Source of the DNA: a virus
Strand: one strand, 5' to 3'
Virus record (IMG/VR): IMGVR_UViG_3300050011_000059
Span: 1-38,142 of that record
Length of the DNA: 38,142 nt
Positions 1 through 6,723 of this stretch are shown here, one piece after another. Below the pieces are notes generated by a model. That model saw nothing but the letters and a program-made list of their open reading frames with translations. It ran no database searches and was not told the DNA's origin. The position numbers were made by a program, and so were the translations under genes. Within the stretch, counting starts at the first letter, position 1. The number at the start of each line of letters is the position of its first letter.

Positions 1-793
1 CGTCGTGATGCAGTTCGCTGCTTGAGCGGCAGCCCAACGACACCAGGGCGCCCGGGCCGCACATTCCCTCCGTCGCCCACGCCTGAACGTGGCTAGCGGC
101 CGCGAACCTGGCGAACACCGCCGGGTCAAGAGCATCCGCGACGGGATACGGGTGCGCGGAAAACGCCTCAGCGCCCGGCAGTCCATCCCGGACCGCGGCC
201 TCCAGGAAACCTAGACCCCACGGGCTGATCTCGCCAGCCACCCGGATAGCCCGGGAAGCAACCTGGACAAGGATCGGCTCGAGCGCCCGCCACGTCAGAC
301 TGTACTGCTGAGCAGTTTCAGCCACGGCATTAGCGAGCTCCTGCTCATTACCGATCGAAACAGCCCACACGTACGGCGCGTACAAGCCGACGATCTGACC
401 GAACCATGCTCGATCCTGCGTGATGCTCCAGAGATTGTTGTACTGGACCACCAGAGCGACCCGGTACCCGGCCTGGTGCGCAGCCTGGGCACACTGCAGC
501 CACCGAGCCGGATCGTCGGTGTAGCCCTCGACGATCCGGACGACGCTAGCGCCCTGCAGCGGCAGGCTCGTGCAGCCGAGCGATCCAACGTCGCCCATCC
601 CGAGCATCGTCGGGCCTGACGTCACGATCGCCTCGGTCGCCTTGGGTGCCTTGACGGCCGGGAAGCGGATCATCGCGATCCGCTCGTGATGGCGATGATG
701 GTGGTGCCGGTGGGGTGCTGCTTGGGCTGCTGCGGGTGCTGCGAGCGCTGAGACTGCTACGAGCGCGCATAACGCGATACGGTGGACCTGCAC
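1..793 (-). CDS. Secreted TIM-barrel glycoside hydrolase (partial, 3' end outside window)
   Basis: The frame is open from a GTG at 793 to the left edge (264 codons), so the C-terminus is missing. GAAGGGA lies 9 nt upstream as ribosome site. Residues 1-25 look like a Sec signal peptide (hydrophobic core, Ala-rich, likely cut near AAQA|AP), followed by a His cluster (HRHHHHRHH, 28-36). The mature part resembles clan GH-A barrels (GH39/GH5-like): a strand ending SIGNEQEL with Glu150 as candidate acid/base, AHPYP around 213-217, and WATEGMC with Glu242 as candidate nucleophile. It is the last gene of the lysis/membrane cassette, after the holin. Inference: it cleaves host surface or extracellular polysaccharide after export. 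Substrate unknown. Hydrolase fold likely; exact family uncertain. Confidence 0.7.
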   Translation of the reverse strand, partial: MQVHRIALCALVAVSALAAPAAAQAAPHRHHHHRHHERIAMIRFPAVKAPKATEAIVTSGPTMLGMGDVGSLGCTSLPLQGASVVRIVEGYTDDPARWLQCAQAAHQAGYRVALVVQYNNLWSITQDRAWFGQIVGLYAPYVWAVSIGNEQELANAVAETAQQYSLTWRALEPILVQVASRAIRVAGEISPWGLGFLEAAVRDGLPGAEAFSAHPYPVADALDPAVFARFAAASHVQAWATEGMCGPGALVSLGCRSSSELHHD

Positions 794-816
794 GGAAGAT
801 ATCCCTTCGGTGCCAT

Positions 817-845
817 GACCCCGGCCGCTACAACGGTGCGGGGTC
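817..845 (-). terminator. GC-rich hairpin between holin and hydrolase genes
   Basis: GACCCCG (817-823) pairs with CGGGGTC (839-845), with an inner CCG/CGG pairing and a short loop. No clear T-run follows on the minus strand; a weak gctttag follows on the plus strand. It may attenuate transcription into the secreted hydrolase or stabilise a transcript end. Terminator function is only a guess. Confidence 0.3.
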
Positions 846-886
846 GCTTTAGATTACGGTCCCTACAACTAGCACAACCAGCGCGG

Positions 887-1348
887 TTACGCAACAATCG
901 GCGGCGTCAAATGCGCCATCGGCACCGGCGGGTCAGCCACCGCTACGGGAGTGGGCGCGAGAGGCGCAGGAGCCGGAGCCGCAGGCTGAGGGAGCTTCGC
1001 TACGAGCTCGTCGAACTTCGCTTGCATCGCCCGCTGAGCCTGAGCCAGCATGTCCTCGAGCATCGGCTTCGCAGCCGGATCAGCCGTCTCGACAGCCGCG
1101 AGGACCGGAGCGGCGTCCGCTGTGACAGCGCCAACGACCTGAAGGACCTTCGACTTGGTCTCAACATCATGAATCAGCTTCACCATCACCGCAGCGCCGG
1201 CTGTCGCGCCGGCCACACCGAATGCGTTGATCCCGGACTGGTCCAGGTGGATGCCGTACTTCGCTGCGGCAGCGGTCAGCCACGCAGCGCCGGCGGCGAT
1301 GAACGGGGCAGCGATACCGAGCAGCAGCTTGGTGGGGTTCAGACTCAT
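887..1348 (-). CDS. Putative holin
   Basis: A 153-aa protein with two hydrophobic segments (about residues 8-27 and 35-55), then an amphipathic Ala/Glu-rich helix and a Pro/Ala-rich tail. This two-helix layout with a polar C-terminus is typical of class II-type holins of phages of Gram-positive hosts, which make inner-membrane lesions that time lysis. The ATG at 1348 was chosen over a longer GTG extension because GAAGGAG lies 11 nt upstream and the ATG overlaps the TGA of the preceding gene (ATGA). It lies between small membrane/Zn proteins and the secreted glycoside hydrolase, downstream of the endolysin candidate. Family by topology and context only. Confidence 0.6.
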   Translation of the reverse strand: MSLNPTKLLLGIAAPFIAAGAAWLTAAAAKYGIHLDQSGINAFGVAGATAGAAVMVKLIHDVETKSKVLQVVGAVTADAAPVLAAVETADPAAKPMLEDMLAQAQRAMQAKFDELVAKLPQPAAPAPAPLAPTPVAVADPPVPMAHLTPPIVA

Positions 1349-1650
1349 GATGGTTGGTTCTCCTTCGATTCGTGATGACGTAAATGGATCTCCCCCAGCG
1401 ACAGCCGATGGCTCGGAAGATCGGGATGGTGCTTGCGGCACAGCTTGTGCTGGCCGTCAGCGGTCTTGTGCGGCCCTCGACGCCAGCACCGGGGCGCGTC
1501 GCAGTTGATGTGCCGGTACGCGCCGATGACTAGGCCGATGACTGTGATCTCACCGAAGTTCGCGCCTGCGCCACTCCATAGCTGATAGCCGTTGTGGTTC
1601 TGAACATGCAGGACGTACGTCGAGAAGGCGTCTGAAATCCAGTGCATCAT
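1345..1650 (-). CDS. Conserved small phage protein with CHx-type Cys/His cluster
   Basis: 101 aa. The N-terminus contains QNHNGYQLWSG and a short hydrophobic stretch (GEITVIGLVIGAY). A Cys/His-rich part follows: C-x4-C, then CRKHHPDLP. From memory, proteins with this NHNGYQ...SG...RHxNC...CRKHHP pattern are frequent in actinobacteriophage genomes near lysis or tail genes; no function is known. The ATG at 1650 overlaps the previous stop (TGATG), implying coupled translation, with AAGGA upstream. A single membrane segment plus a metal-binding tail is plausible. Confidence 0.6.
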   Translation of the reverse strand: MMHWISDAFSTYVLHVQNHNGYQLWSGAGANFGEITVIGLVIGAYRHINCDAPRCWRRGPHKTADGQHKLCRKHHPDLPSHRLSLGEIHLRHHESKENQPS

Positions 1651-1979
1651 CAGCCGATCATCCTTGCCAGCCACGCCAGATCCATCCGCTTACGAGACCG
1701 GTTGAGATCCTGCTGGAGCTCGCCGATCATCTCAACGCTCACGTCCGGGTGATGCAACGCAGCCCGTAGGTGCTCGAGCTGTGCTTGGTACGCCTCCGTC
1801 GTTTCAGCGATCGCGCTGTTCACCGACGCCACAGCCATTGCGTCATAGGCAACAGGGATCAGATGTCGGCGAGCTCGCAACGTGAGCGCATCACCCAACG
1901 GCCGGACAACCAACACCACGACAGCCGCACCGAACAGCGTCAAGCAGCTACCCGCCAAGCCTCCAGCCACGCGTCTCAT
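1650..1979 (-). CDS. Small membrane-anchored coiled-coil protein
   Basis: 109 aa. Residues ~5-26 form a TM segment (LTLFGAAVVVLVV region). The remainder is Gln/Glu/Leu-rich helix ending in RSRKRMDLAWLARMIG, likely coiled coil. One N-terminal TM followed by a periplasmic-type helix is the shape of an i-spanin, but no outer partner is visible and a Gram-positive host would not need one. ATGA overlap with the upstream gene. No family recognised. Confidence 0.6.
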   Translation of the reverse strand: MRRVAGGLAGSCLTLFGAAVVVLVVRPLGDALTLRARRHLIPVAYDAMAVASVNSAIAETTEAYQAQLEHLRAALHHPDVSVEMIGELQQDLNRSRKRMDLAWLARMIG

Positions 1980-2233
1980 GCCGCCTCGTCAAGCGTGTCA
2001 GGACAAGCCGGGGCCAGCTCGAGCACCCATGACGTCGCTACGGACTCCGCGCTGATCCACGTCACATCGCCAGCGTCAGGGCTCGTCACGAACAGCCCTG
2101 GCTGGACCAGGCCAGCCAGCCGGCCGTAGTTGACGCTCGACTCGGCCTCCATGCCGACGACCTGGTAGACGTGTGAGCCCAACTGGATTTTCGCGCCGGT
2201 CTGGCAGCGAGGATCACTCGGCACAAGGATCAT
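1976..2233 (-). CDS. Small hypothetical phage protein
   Basis: 85 aa starting MILVPSDPRCQ. It looks like a compact beta-rich domain (GAKIQLGSHVYQVVGM, then PGLFVTSPDAGDVTWISAE). The start at 2233 follows GGAGG at a short 4-nt spacing and overlaps the upstream stop by ATGA; the longer in-frame extension lacks both. Function unknown. Confidence 0.55.
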   Translation of the reverse strand: MILVPSDPRCQTGAKIQLGSHVYQVVGMEAESSVNYGRLAGLVQPGLFVTSPDAGDVTWISAESVATSWVLELAPACPDTLDEAA

Positions 2234-2421
2234 CGGTCCTCCAAGGTGTGCTCGCGCACCCACTGCTTGTACGGGTGGTTGAGATGGGCGCAACCGGGGT
2301 TCATGTTTGTGCAGCCCTTCGGCTTCCCGCAGCAGCTATAGCCATGCTCGCTGAGGCCCTTGCCGAACCCGAAGTCCACGTCGACGCGTGTCGAGAAGCT
2401 GTCGTTCTGCTCGGCGGTCAT
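2230..2421 (-). CDS. Small Cys-rich hypothetical protein
   Basis: 63 aa from the ATG at 2421, which overlaps the TGA of the preceding 45-aa gene. The centre carries CCGKPKGCTNMNPGC followed by HLNH, a Cys/His set that could bind zinc. GAGGTGG lies upstream; a GTG at 2433 is an alternative start. Unknown function. Confidence 0.55.
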   Translation of the reverse strand: MTAEQNDSFSTRVDVDFGFGKGLSEHGYSCCGKPKGCTNMNPGCAHLNHPYKQWVREHTLEDR

Positions 2422-2555
2422 CGCTGCCACCACCTCTTTCGCCTAGCCGGCGCTAGCCCCGAAGCGAACCGCACCAGCCTGTCGCTCGTCCAACCGCACC
2501 AGACGCAATACAAGACCGGATCGTCGTGCTCGTCAGCATGAAAACAGTCGCTCAT
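2418..2555 (-). CDS. 45-aa zinc-ribbon-like microprotein
   Basis: A very short gene read directly from the sequence: ATG at 2555 overlapping the upstream TGA, and TGA at 2418-2420 overlapping the downstream ATG. The peptide has C-F-H near the N-terminus, then CVWCGW, and ends in a basic tail (ARRKRWWQR). The Cys/His spacing suggests a single zinc knuckle, perhaps nucleic-acid or protein binding. No family recognised; the perfect ATGA junctions on both sides support it as a gene. Confidence 0.6.
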   Translation of the reverse strand: MSDCFHADEHDDPVLYCVWCGWTSDRLVRFASGLAPARRKRWWQR

Positions 2556-2788
2556 GCCGCCTCTTCAGCGGTCGCTGCCCCGTCGAGGGCTGCGAGCTGA
2601 TCGGCCTCGTGCTTCTTGTAGAACCGCTCAAAGTCGAGATGGTTCTTCAAGCTCAACGCCAGATCAGCATCCATCGCCGCGACGTTGGTGACCCGGTCAG
2701 TCCGTTCGAGGCACTCCGGGCAAATGCTGTACTTCGAGGAGTCAGGCCAGTCATGCCCGCACGTGGAGCACCGGAGGCAACCGTTCAT
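2552..2788 (-). CDS. Zinc-ribbon protein
   Basis: 78 aa. The N-terminus holds CLRCSTCGHDWPD...CPEC, two CxxC pairs as in zinc ribbons, followed by a charged helix (LKNHLDFERFYKKHEADQ). The ATG at 2788 overlaps the stop of the endolysin candidate (ATGA), so the two are translationally coupled. Zinc binding is inferred; role unknown. Confidence 0.6.
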   Translation of the reverse strand: MNGCLRCSTCGHDWPDSSKYSICPECLERTDRVTNVAAMDADLALSLKNHLDFERFYKKHEADQLAALDGAATAEEAA

Positions 2789-3432
2789 GGCTTCGCCCTC
2801 CAGTGACCACCGTCCTTACCGACCGCGAGCTGCAAAGCAACATCCAGGTACCGCTCCGGGCCCGTGAAATGGACGCCCAGTCCCGGGAGGCCACGGATCG
2901 ATTCGACCTTCCCAGTGCCGACGTTGACGCTCCCCTCGAAATGCGCTGTCCCGTGCGGCACGTCGGGCTTCGGGAGCGTGCCCTGAAAGAACGTGCCGAG
3001 CGCGACATTGCGATCCACGAGACCAGTCGCGTACTGCTTGCAATCAAAGCCGCCGGGGACCTTGTTGACTCCGTCGTAGTGCGCGACCCACCGTTTGATC
3101 CGGTGGCCGTACTTCGCCAGCACGGCCTGCAGGCCGCTCTGCCACGTGCTGAGGTTCGCGTACACGCAGATCAACTCCACGTTCAGCCGAACCTGCTCAG
3201 CGACCCACGCTTCGGCCTGCGCCGGCGTGAGATCACCCTTCTCGCAGTCACACGCGAAAACGAGATGCCCAGTGAGGCCACGGACGGTGATGGCGTACAA
3301 CTTCGCGTCCCGGCAATGATCCGCGACCGGGACGCGGTTGGCGAACATCCCGTCGGCGTAGTAGACGGCGTTCTTTTGCTTCGGGTCGAGGTTCCCGGCG
3401 GTGACGGCGTCCTCGAAATAGAGGGTGCTCAT
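2785..3432 (-). CDS. GH25/DUF1906-like muramidase (endolysin candidate)
   Basis: 215 aa. The barrel-type motifs of GH25-like lysins are visible: YYADGMF near residue 24, a strand ending FACDCEKGD with the Asp62-x-Glu64 pair in the place of the GH25 DxE catalytic motif, ICVYAN, then WVAHYDG, and FDCKQYATG..DRNVALG, matching the closing QY...VDxN region of GH25. Expected role: hydrolysis of the glycan strands of peptidoglycan at lysis, with export by a holin since no signal peptide is seen. The ATG at 3432 overlaps the stop of the 33-aa TM peptide (TGATG); a longer in-frame extension has no ribosome site. The last ~65 residues may form a cell-wall binding part. Confidence 0.65.
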   Translation of the reverse strand: MSTLYFEDAVTAGNLDPKQKNAVYYADGMFANRVPVADHCRDAKLYAITVRGLTGHLVFACDCEKGDLTPAQAEAWVAEQVRLNVELICVYANLSTWQSGLQAVLAKYGHRIKRWVAHYDGVNKVPGGFDCKQYATGLVDRNVALGTFFQGTLPKPDVPHGTAHFEGSVNVGTGKVESIRGLPGLGVHFTGPERYLDVALQLAVGKDGGHWRAKP

Positions 3433-3533
3433 CAGATCTTGACCGCACCGAAGATCGCGAGGATTGCGATCACGATGATGGCGATCAGCACGAGCCAGCA
3501 GAGCAGGTTGAACGGGCTTTGATTCAGATTCAT
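3432..3533 (-). CDS. 33-aa single-TM peptide
   Basis: A short gene with a strong AAGGAG 6-7 nt before the ATG at 3533, ending in TGATG overlap with the endolysin candidate. After a polar start (MNLNQSPF) almost the whole peptide is one hydrophobic helix (LLCWLVLIAIIVIAILAIF) ending in VKI. Directly upstream of and coupled to the lysin, it is a candidate pinholin, holin partner or antiholin. Too short for family assignment. Confidence 0.6.
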   Translation of the reverse strand: MNLNQSPFNLLCWLVLIAIIVIAILAIFGAVKI

Positions 3534-3554
3534 GGGGACTCCTTACTTGGGGAT

Positions 3555-3974
3555 TCAGGCGACGAGAGCGCTGAGCGCCATCGTCAACACGCACACCACG
3601 ACAAGCACCGCGAACGTCAACCGGTAACCACGGAACCGACCGATCAACACCCCACCAGCAGCAACAATCAATCCGCACGCTATGAGCTGGGCTGCGCCGT
3701 AACCCGCAACAAACGGGACCGCCGGAGCGAGACTCCCAGCCAATGTTGCGGACCCCATCACTCCGGCGCGGCGAAGGCTACGGTTCGTGTCTGACAAGTA
3801 CTCCCCGGCGCCCATCCCAACGGTCGCAGCGACTGCAAGCCCAAGCGCGGCAGCGAGAATGCGCGAACCGTCGTGGGTGCCGGCGATCACAAGACCCGTG
3901 ACGACACCGAGCGCTGACGTGATCCCGTCAAACGAACCGAAGATCGCCTGCTTGAGATCGTCCTGCTCAGCCAT
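3555..3974 (-). CDS. VIT1/CCC1-like membrane protein (short form)
   Basis: 139 aa, five predicted hydrophobic helices. The first helix has GSFDGITSALGVVTGL, which matches the DG...G...G start of VIT/CCC1 Fe/Mn transporters. The second ends GMGAGEYLSD, matching their conserved GEY. Family members are usually ~230 aa and carry a Glu-rich cytosolic metal-binding domain between helices 2 and 3; here only ~15 residues (TNRSLRRAGVMG) connect them. Ion transport is therefore inferred from the membrane part alone. The gene overlaps its upstream neighbour by 8 nt and sits immediately before the TM peptide and endolysin, so a holin-like role is also possible. Confidence 0.6.
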   Translation of the reverse strand: MAEQDDLKQAIFGSFDGITSALGVVTGLVIAGTHDGSRILAAALGLAVAATVGMGAGEYLSDTNRSLRRAGVMGSATLAGSLAPAVPFVAGYGAAQLIACGLIVAAGGVLIGRFRGYRLTFAVLVVVCVLTMALSALVA

Positions 3975-4560
3975 GGAGGATCAGCGTCACGGCGATGGCG
4001 GCTGCCGCGAGGATCGCCGAGCTCATGATGGCTGCGATCATCAGGCAGGCGACGATGATTGCCTGACGGCTCTCACGTGAGTCGCGCGACACGTCGCGGC
4101 CCTCGGTCGTCTGCGCCTTTCCACCGGCGGTCTCGTACTGGACGCGGCGCAGCTCGCTCACGTCCTTGAGAATCGGCTCGAGCGCGCTGCGAAGCTGGTC
4201 AGCGACCTGGACTCGGGCGACCTCGTTCTGGGTCCGCAGCGCCTCAGCCGACGCAGTCACCGTGGTTGCGAGGGTTGTGGCCTGGTTTGCCACGACCTGC
4301 GCGGCACGCTCCGCAGTCCCTACGTCGACGGCACGGATGGCATCGATACGTTTGCTCTCCGCCTCGCGTAGCTCGCTGTCGTACTGAGCACGCAGGGCCA
4401 CGATCTCGCGGACGTGGGCATTCTCGGCCTTGCGCAAGTCATCTTGGCGCCGGCTGTCAGCCGCAACGAGGGATAGAACGTTCACTGACGGGTCCGTCGC
4501 CGTCCTTCCGGCGCTGTCTGTCGCGGGGCCCGGCGGCTGCTGTAGTTCTCCATTGGTCAC
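3967..4560 (-). CDS. Coiled-coil protein with C-terminal TM anchor
   Basis: 197 aa. Residues ~30-165 are charged helix (RKAENAHVREIVALRAQYDSE..., ESKRIDAIRAVDVGTAERAA), strongly coiled-coil in character. Residues ~168-195 are a hydrophobic TM segment ending LHG. From memory, similar phage proteins with this AIRAVD motif and a terminal TM occur near lysis genes and have no proven function. The GTG start at 4560 follows GGGAGGGG; the gene overlaps the VIT-like gene by 8 nt. It could be a membrane-tethered scaffold or lysis accessory. Confidence 0.6.
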   Translation of the reverse strand: MTNGELQQPPGPATDSAGRTATDPSVNVLSLVAADSRRQDDLRKAENAHVREIVALRAQYDSELREAESKRIDAIRAVDVGTAERAAQVVANQATTLATTVTASAEALRTQNEVARVQVADQLRSALEPILKDVSELRRVQYETAGGKAQTTEGRDVSRDSRESRQAIIVACLMIAAIMSSAILAAAAIAVTLILHG

Positions 4561-4563
4561 GGG

Positions 4564-5112
4564 TTATTCCCCTCCCTGGGCTGGAGCTTCTTCCGTGGCG
4601 ATCTGCACCGGAGCATCCGGAAGCTGCAACACACCACGAGCCACGAGAGACCGAAGGATCTCCTCGGCGTTACGCGACTCGGTGATCTGCGTCGGACGGC
4701 CCGTCAAACTCAAAAGCTTGTCCGTATTGGACTGAGCGACCCGCGCGAGGTTCGCGGCGCTACGCGACGGGTCCTCGTCAAGGTTGTCCTCCAAGCGCTC
4801 ACGAGCCCGCTCGACCGCGAGGCGCTGCACCTCGATCGCCTGCCGGGCAGCGTCGCGCATATCGTTCGCGACGGTCTGCTCCACCTTCGAAGCCCACTGC
4901 TCACGCAACTGCTCGAAACGCTCCCAGTGCGTCGTACGCGACCACTGCAACAACGTCGCAGCGCCAGGGATACCGAGGCCAGTGTCGCTGACCGTCGCCA
5001 AGTACCGGACCGCACCAGCCGCATTCCCCGCGTACGCAACGAGTGCCGTCAACGCCCGGTCGATCTCTTCCTGCGAGTACGGCGCAGCCGGCCCCGAGTG
5101 CGTCGCGGCCAC
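4564..5112 (-). CDS. HTH protein resembling small terminase subunits
   Basis: 182 aa with GTG start right after the previous TAA. The N-terminal part (SQEEIDRALTALVAYAGN...LGIPGAATLLQWS) has the layout of an HTH in which a 'tired walker' segment ends in ATLLQW. The middle is a long charged helix (QAIEVQRLAVERARERLED). The C-terminal part carries LLSLTGRPTQITESRNAEEIL. From memory this GRPTxI motif appears in HTH-containing phage proteins with small-terminase-like features. If so it would mark pac DNA for TerL, although TerL lies over 22 kb away. A different DNA-binding role is possible. Confidence 0.45.
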   Translation of the reverse strand: MAATHSGPAAPYSQEEIDRALTALVAYAGNAAGAVRYLATVSDTGLGIPGAATLLQWSRTTHWERFEQLREQWASKVEQTVANDMRDAARQAIEVQRLAVERARERLEDNLDEDPSRSAANLARVAQSNTDKLLSLTGRPTQITESRNAEEILRSLVARGVLQLPDAPVQIATEEAPAQGGE

Positions 5113-5289
5113 TTACTTTTTACCGCCGCGACGAGCCCGCAGGACGCTCTGGACCGACTGCTTCTGAGCAGCGGCCTGCTGCATCGTCGACGCGCCGTAC
5201 TTCTGATTCCCTATCGAAGCCGCTAGGCCTCCAGGGCTCTTGACGCCCTGAGACGCCAGCTTCGACGCCAACTGAGCAAACGCAGACAT
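5113..5289 (-). CDS. 58-aa phage protein with SPxxLAAxIG motif
   Basis: Found between the tail lysin and the HTH gene, with a near-perfect TAAGGAGGTGG ribosome site 5-6 nt before the ATG at 5289. The peptide contains GVKSPGGLAASIGNQKYG followed by MQQAAAQKQ and a basic tail (RARRGGKK). Very short proteins with a P-x-x-LAA-x-IG-x-x-KYG core are common in phage structural regions; function is unknown. The strong ribosome site suggests abundant product. Confidence 0.65.
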   Translation of the reverse strand: MSAFAQLASKLASQGVKSPGGLAASIGNQKYGASTMQQAAAQKQSVQSVLRARRGGKK

Positions 5290-5301
5290 AAGACCACCTC
5301 C

Positions 5302-6420
5302 TTATTTGAGACCACCAAGGAAACTGCGGAAGTTGATACCCGCCGGGGAATTGCCATGAGACGCATCACCGGTCTGGCCCGTCGACTGAGCAAGCGTCTG
5401 CGTGCCAGAAGTACCCCACCCAATCTCAATCCCCGTCCCCGCCGGGGCGTACGTACCGATCGGCTGTCCCACCTTCACCGACTGGCCGACCTTGACCGAC
5501 GGTGCGATCTGCTCAGCGACGTAGTAGTACTTCCCCGCCTGCGGACCGTCGAGCAGCTGAAGCGTGATCTTCGGCTGCCCCTGATACCAACCCTGCTGAA
5601 TGCCAACGACCTTGCTATTCCCGATCGCTCGGATCGGCGCACCCACCTTCAGGTTCGCGTCGACGCCCATGTCCGTCCGGCCGATCACCGCGCCCGGGAT
5701 CGGGTTGACATACCCCTGCGCTCCCGGATGAACGTTCACGAGCGACGTGCCGGCGACCTTCTGCAACGCAGCCGTTGCCGTCTGTACCGTCTTGGTTCCC
5801 TGAAAGTCCGCGGGGTTCGGCGCTGCCGTCGTCAACAACCCCGGAGCGAGCAGCGAACTCGTGCCACCAAACGGGCTGCTACCACTCTTAGCCAGGAACG
5901 AACCAGCGACATACTTAGCGTTCGCCTGATCGAAACCCGCCTGGTTGAATGATGGGACCTGAGACGTCGAACTCGTTGACGCGGACAGCTGCGGTAGCGC
6001 CGGCGAGCCCGACGCCGCTATGGCGTTGCCCTTAGCTCCCAACGCCTGCTGGGCGTAGCTGATCCGGTTCCCCAGCATCGGCGTACCAGGACGCTCATAG
6101 ATGTTCGAGAACATCGTCGCTGCGCTCGCGGCATTCGGCGCTGCCTTGAGCTGCTGCGCCAGCCCCGAGTACGGGCCTTTCAAGTCCTGCGCGAGATACC
6201 CCAGTGCTGCCTGAGACGACGTCGCTGGCAGCCCACGCGACTGCGCGTACTTCACAAGGCCGGTGTACCGACCGCCCTGCCACTGCGCCAGGCCACCGCC
6301 AGCGCTAGCAGGATTGTCGGAGCTCTCCTGTTGCAAATTTCCGGCGATCCCAGCCGCTCCAACGCGACCAACAATCGGAGCCAGAGTGTTGACGATCTGT
6401 CCCGGGGTCAGAGCTGCCAT
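5302..6420 (-). CDS. Tail-associated lysin: tail lysozyme domain plus degenerate M23 domain
   Basis: 372 aa. Residues ~5-130 resemble the phage tail lysozyme family: AGIAGNLQQES with Glu32 as candidate catalytic acid, then GGGLAQWQGGRY. A low-complexity linker follows. Residues ~240-340 resemble the lysostaphin/M23 fold: MGVDANLKVGAPIRAIG, YYYVAEQI, VKVGQPIGTY, GIEIGW. The zinc ligands of true M23 peptidases are absent (TDMGVD where H-x-G-x-D is expected; GIEIGW in place of HLHFE), so this part is probably structural or wall-binding. Role: local peptidoglycan opening during DNA injection. Start at 6420 chosen because GAGGTGG lies 7 nt upstream; it follows the ejection-protein genes. Confidence 0.7.
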   Translation of the reverse strand: MAALTPGQIVNTLAPIVGRVGAAGIAGNLQQESSDNPASAGGGLAQWQGGRYTGLVKYAQSRGLPATSSQAALGYLAQDLKGPYSGLAQQLKAAPNAASAATMFSNIYERPGTPMLGNRISYAQQALGAKGNAIAASGSPALPQLSASTSSTSQVPSFNQAGFDQANAKYVAGSFLAKSGSSPFGGTSSLLAPGLLTTAAPNPADFQGTKTVQTATAALQKVAGTSLVNVHPGAQGYVNPIPGAVIGRTDMGVDANLKVGAPIRAIGNSKVVGIQQGWYQGQPKITLQLLDGPQAGKYYYVAEQIAPSVKVGQSVKVGQPIGTYAPAGTGIEIGWGTSGTQTLAQSTGQTGDASHGNSPAGINFRSFLGGLK

Positions 6421-6436
6421 CTTTTGTCCACCTCTC

Positions 6437-6465
6437 TTGACAGAACGCTCGCGCGGGTGTATGCC
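6437..6465 (+). promoter_or_regulatory. Sigma70-like promoter for the plus-strand gene pair
   Basis: TTGACA at 6437-6442 is a perfect -35 box. After 17 nt comes TATGCC at 6460-6465, a partial -10 box. The predicted transcription start falls at or next to the ATG at 6472, so the first transcript would be leaderless, which fits the lack of a ribosome site. The -10 match is weak. Confidence 0.45.
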
Positions 6466-6471
6466 TACGCC

Positions 6472-6723
6472 ATGACACGCATTGATGAAGCACTTGACTT
6501 CAGCGGCCTCACAGATCGCCGCGATCAACCCAGCCGGGCAGCCTTGGTCGCTCGCAAGCTGCTCTTCACTGTCGAGGCGTTCCTCTATCTCGCCTTCATC
6601 GCTGACTGCTTTGTGCTCTTGGCCTCGGTTGGCCGCAGCGCGAGCTACTACCCGGATGGCGGCGTCAGCTTGATCCCGATACTGCTTCTTATTGGCCTGG
6701 TTCACAACCTGCGAGCGCGCTAG
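6472..6723 (+). CDS. Plus-strand small membrane protein 1 (moron)
   Basis: 83 aa on the strand opposite to the structural genes. A polar N-terminus (MTRIDEALDFSGLTDRRDQP) precedes two hydrophobic segments, ~29-51 (FLYLAFIADCFVLLASV) and ~65-80 (VSLIPILLLIGLV), with a short loop containing SYYPDGG. No ribosome site is visible; a promoter-like -35/-10 pair places the start at the ATG. The stop is followed at once by the ATG of a second membrane protein. Independent promoter, opposite strand and position between two virion genes are the marks of a phage moron. Possible role in lysogenic conversion or superinfection exclusion; no family recognised. Confidence 0.55.
   Translation: MTRIDEALDFSGLTDRRDQPSRAALVARKLLFTVEAFLYLAFIADCFVLLASVGRSASYYPDGGVSLIPILLLIGLVHNLRAR

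Noticed and set aside
1349-1441. N-terminal extension of the holin gene
   Set aside because: The extension reads through the ATGA junction and lacks a ribosome site; the ATG at 1348 has GAAGGAG upstream.
3433-3678. N-terminal extension of the endolysin candidate
   Set aside because: It overlaps the well-supported 33-aa TM gene out of frame and has no ribosome site; the ATG at 3432 is coupled by TGATG.
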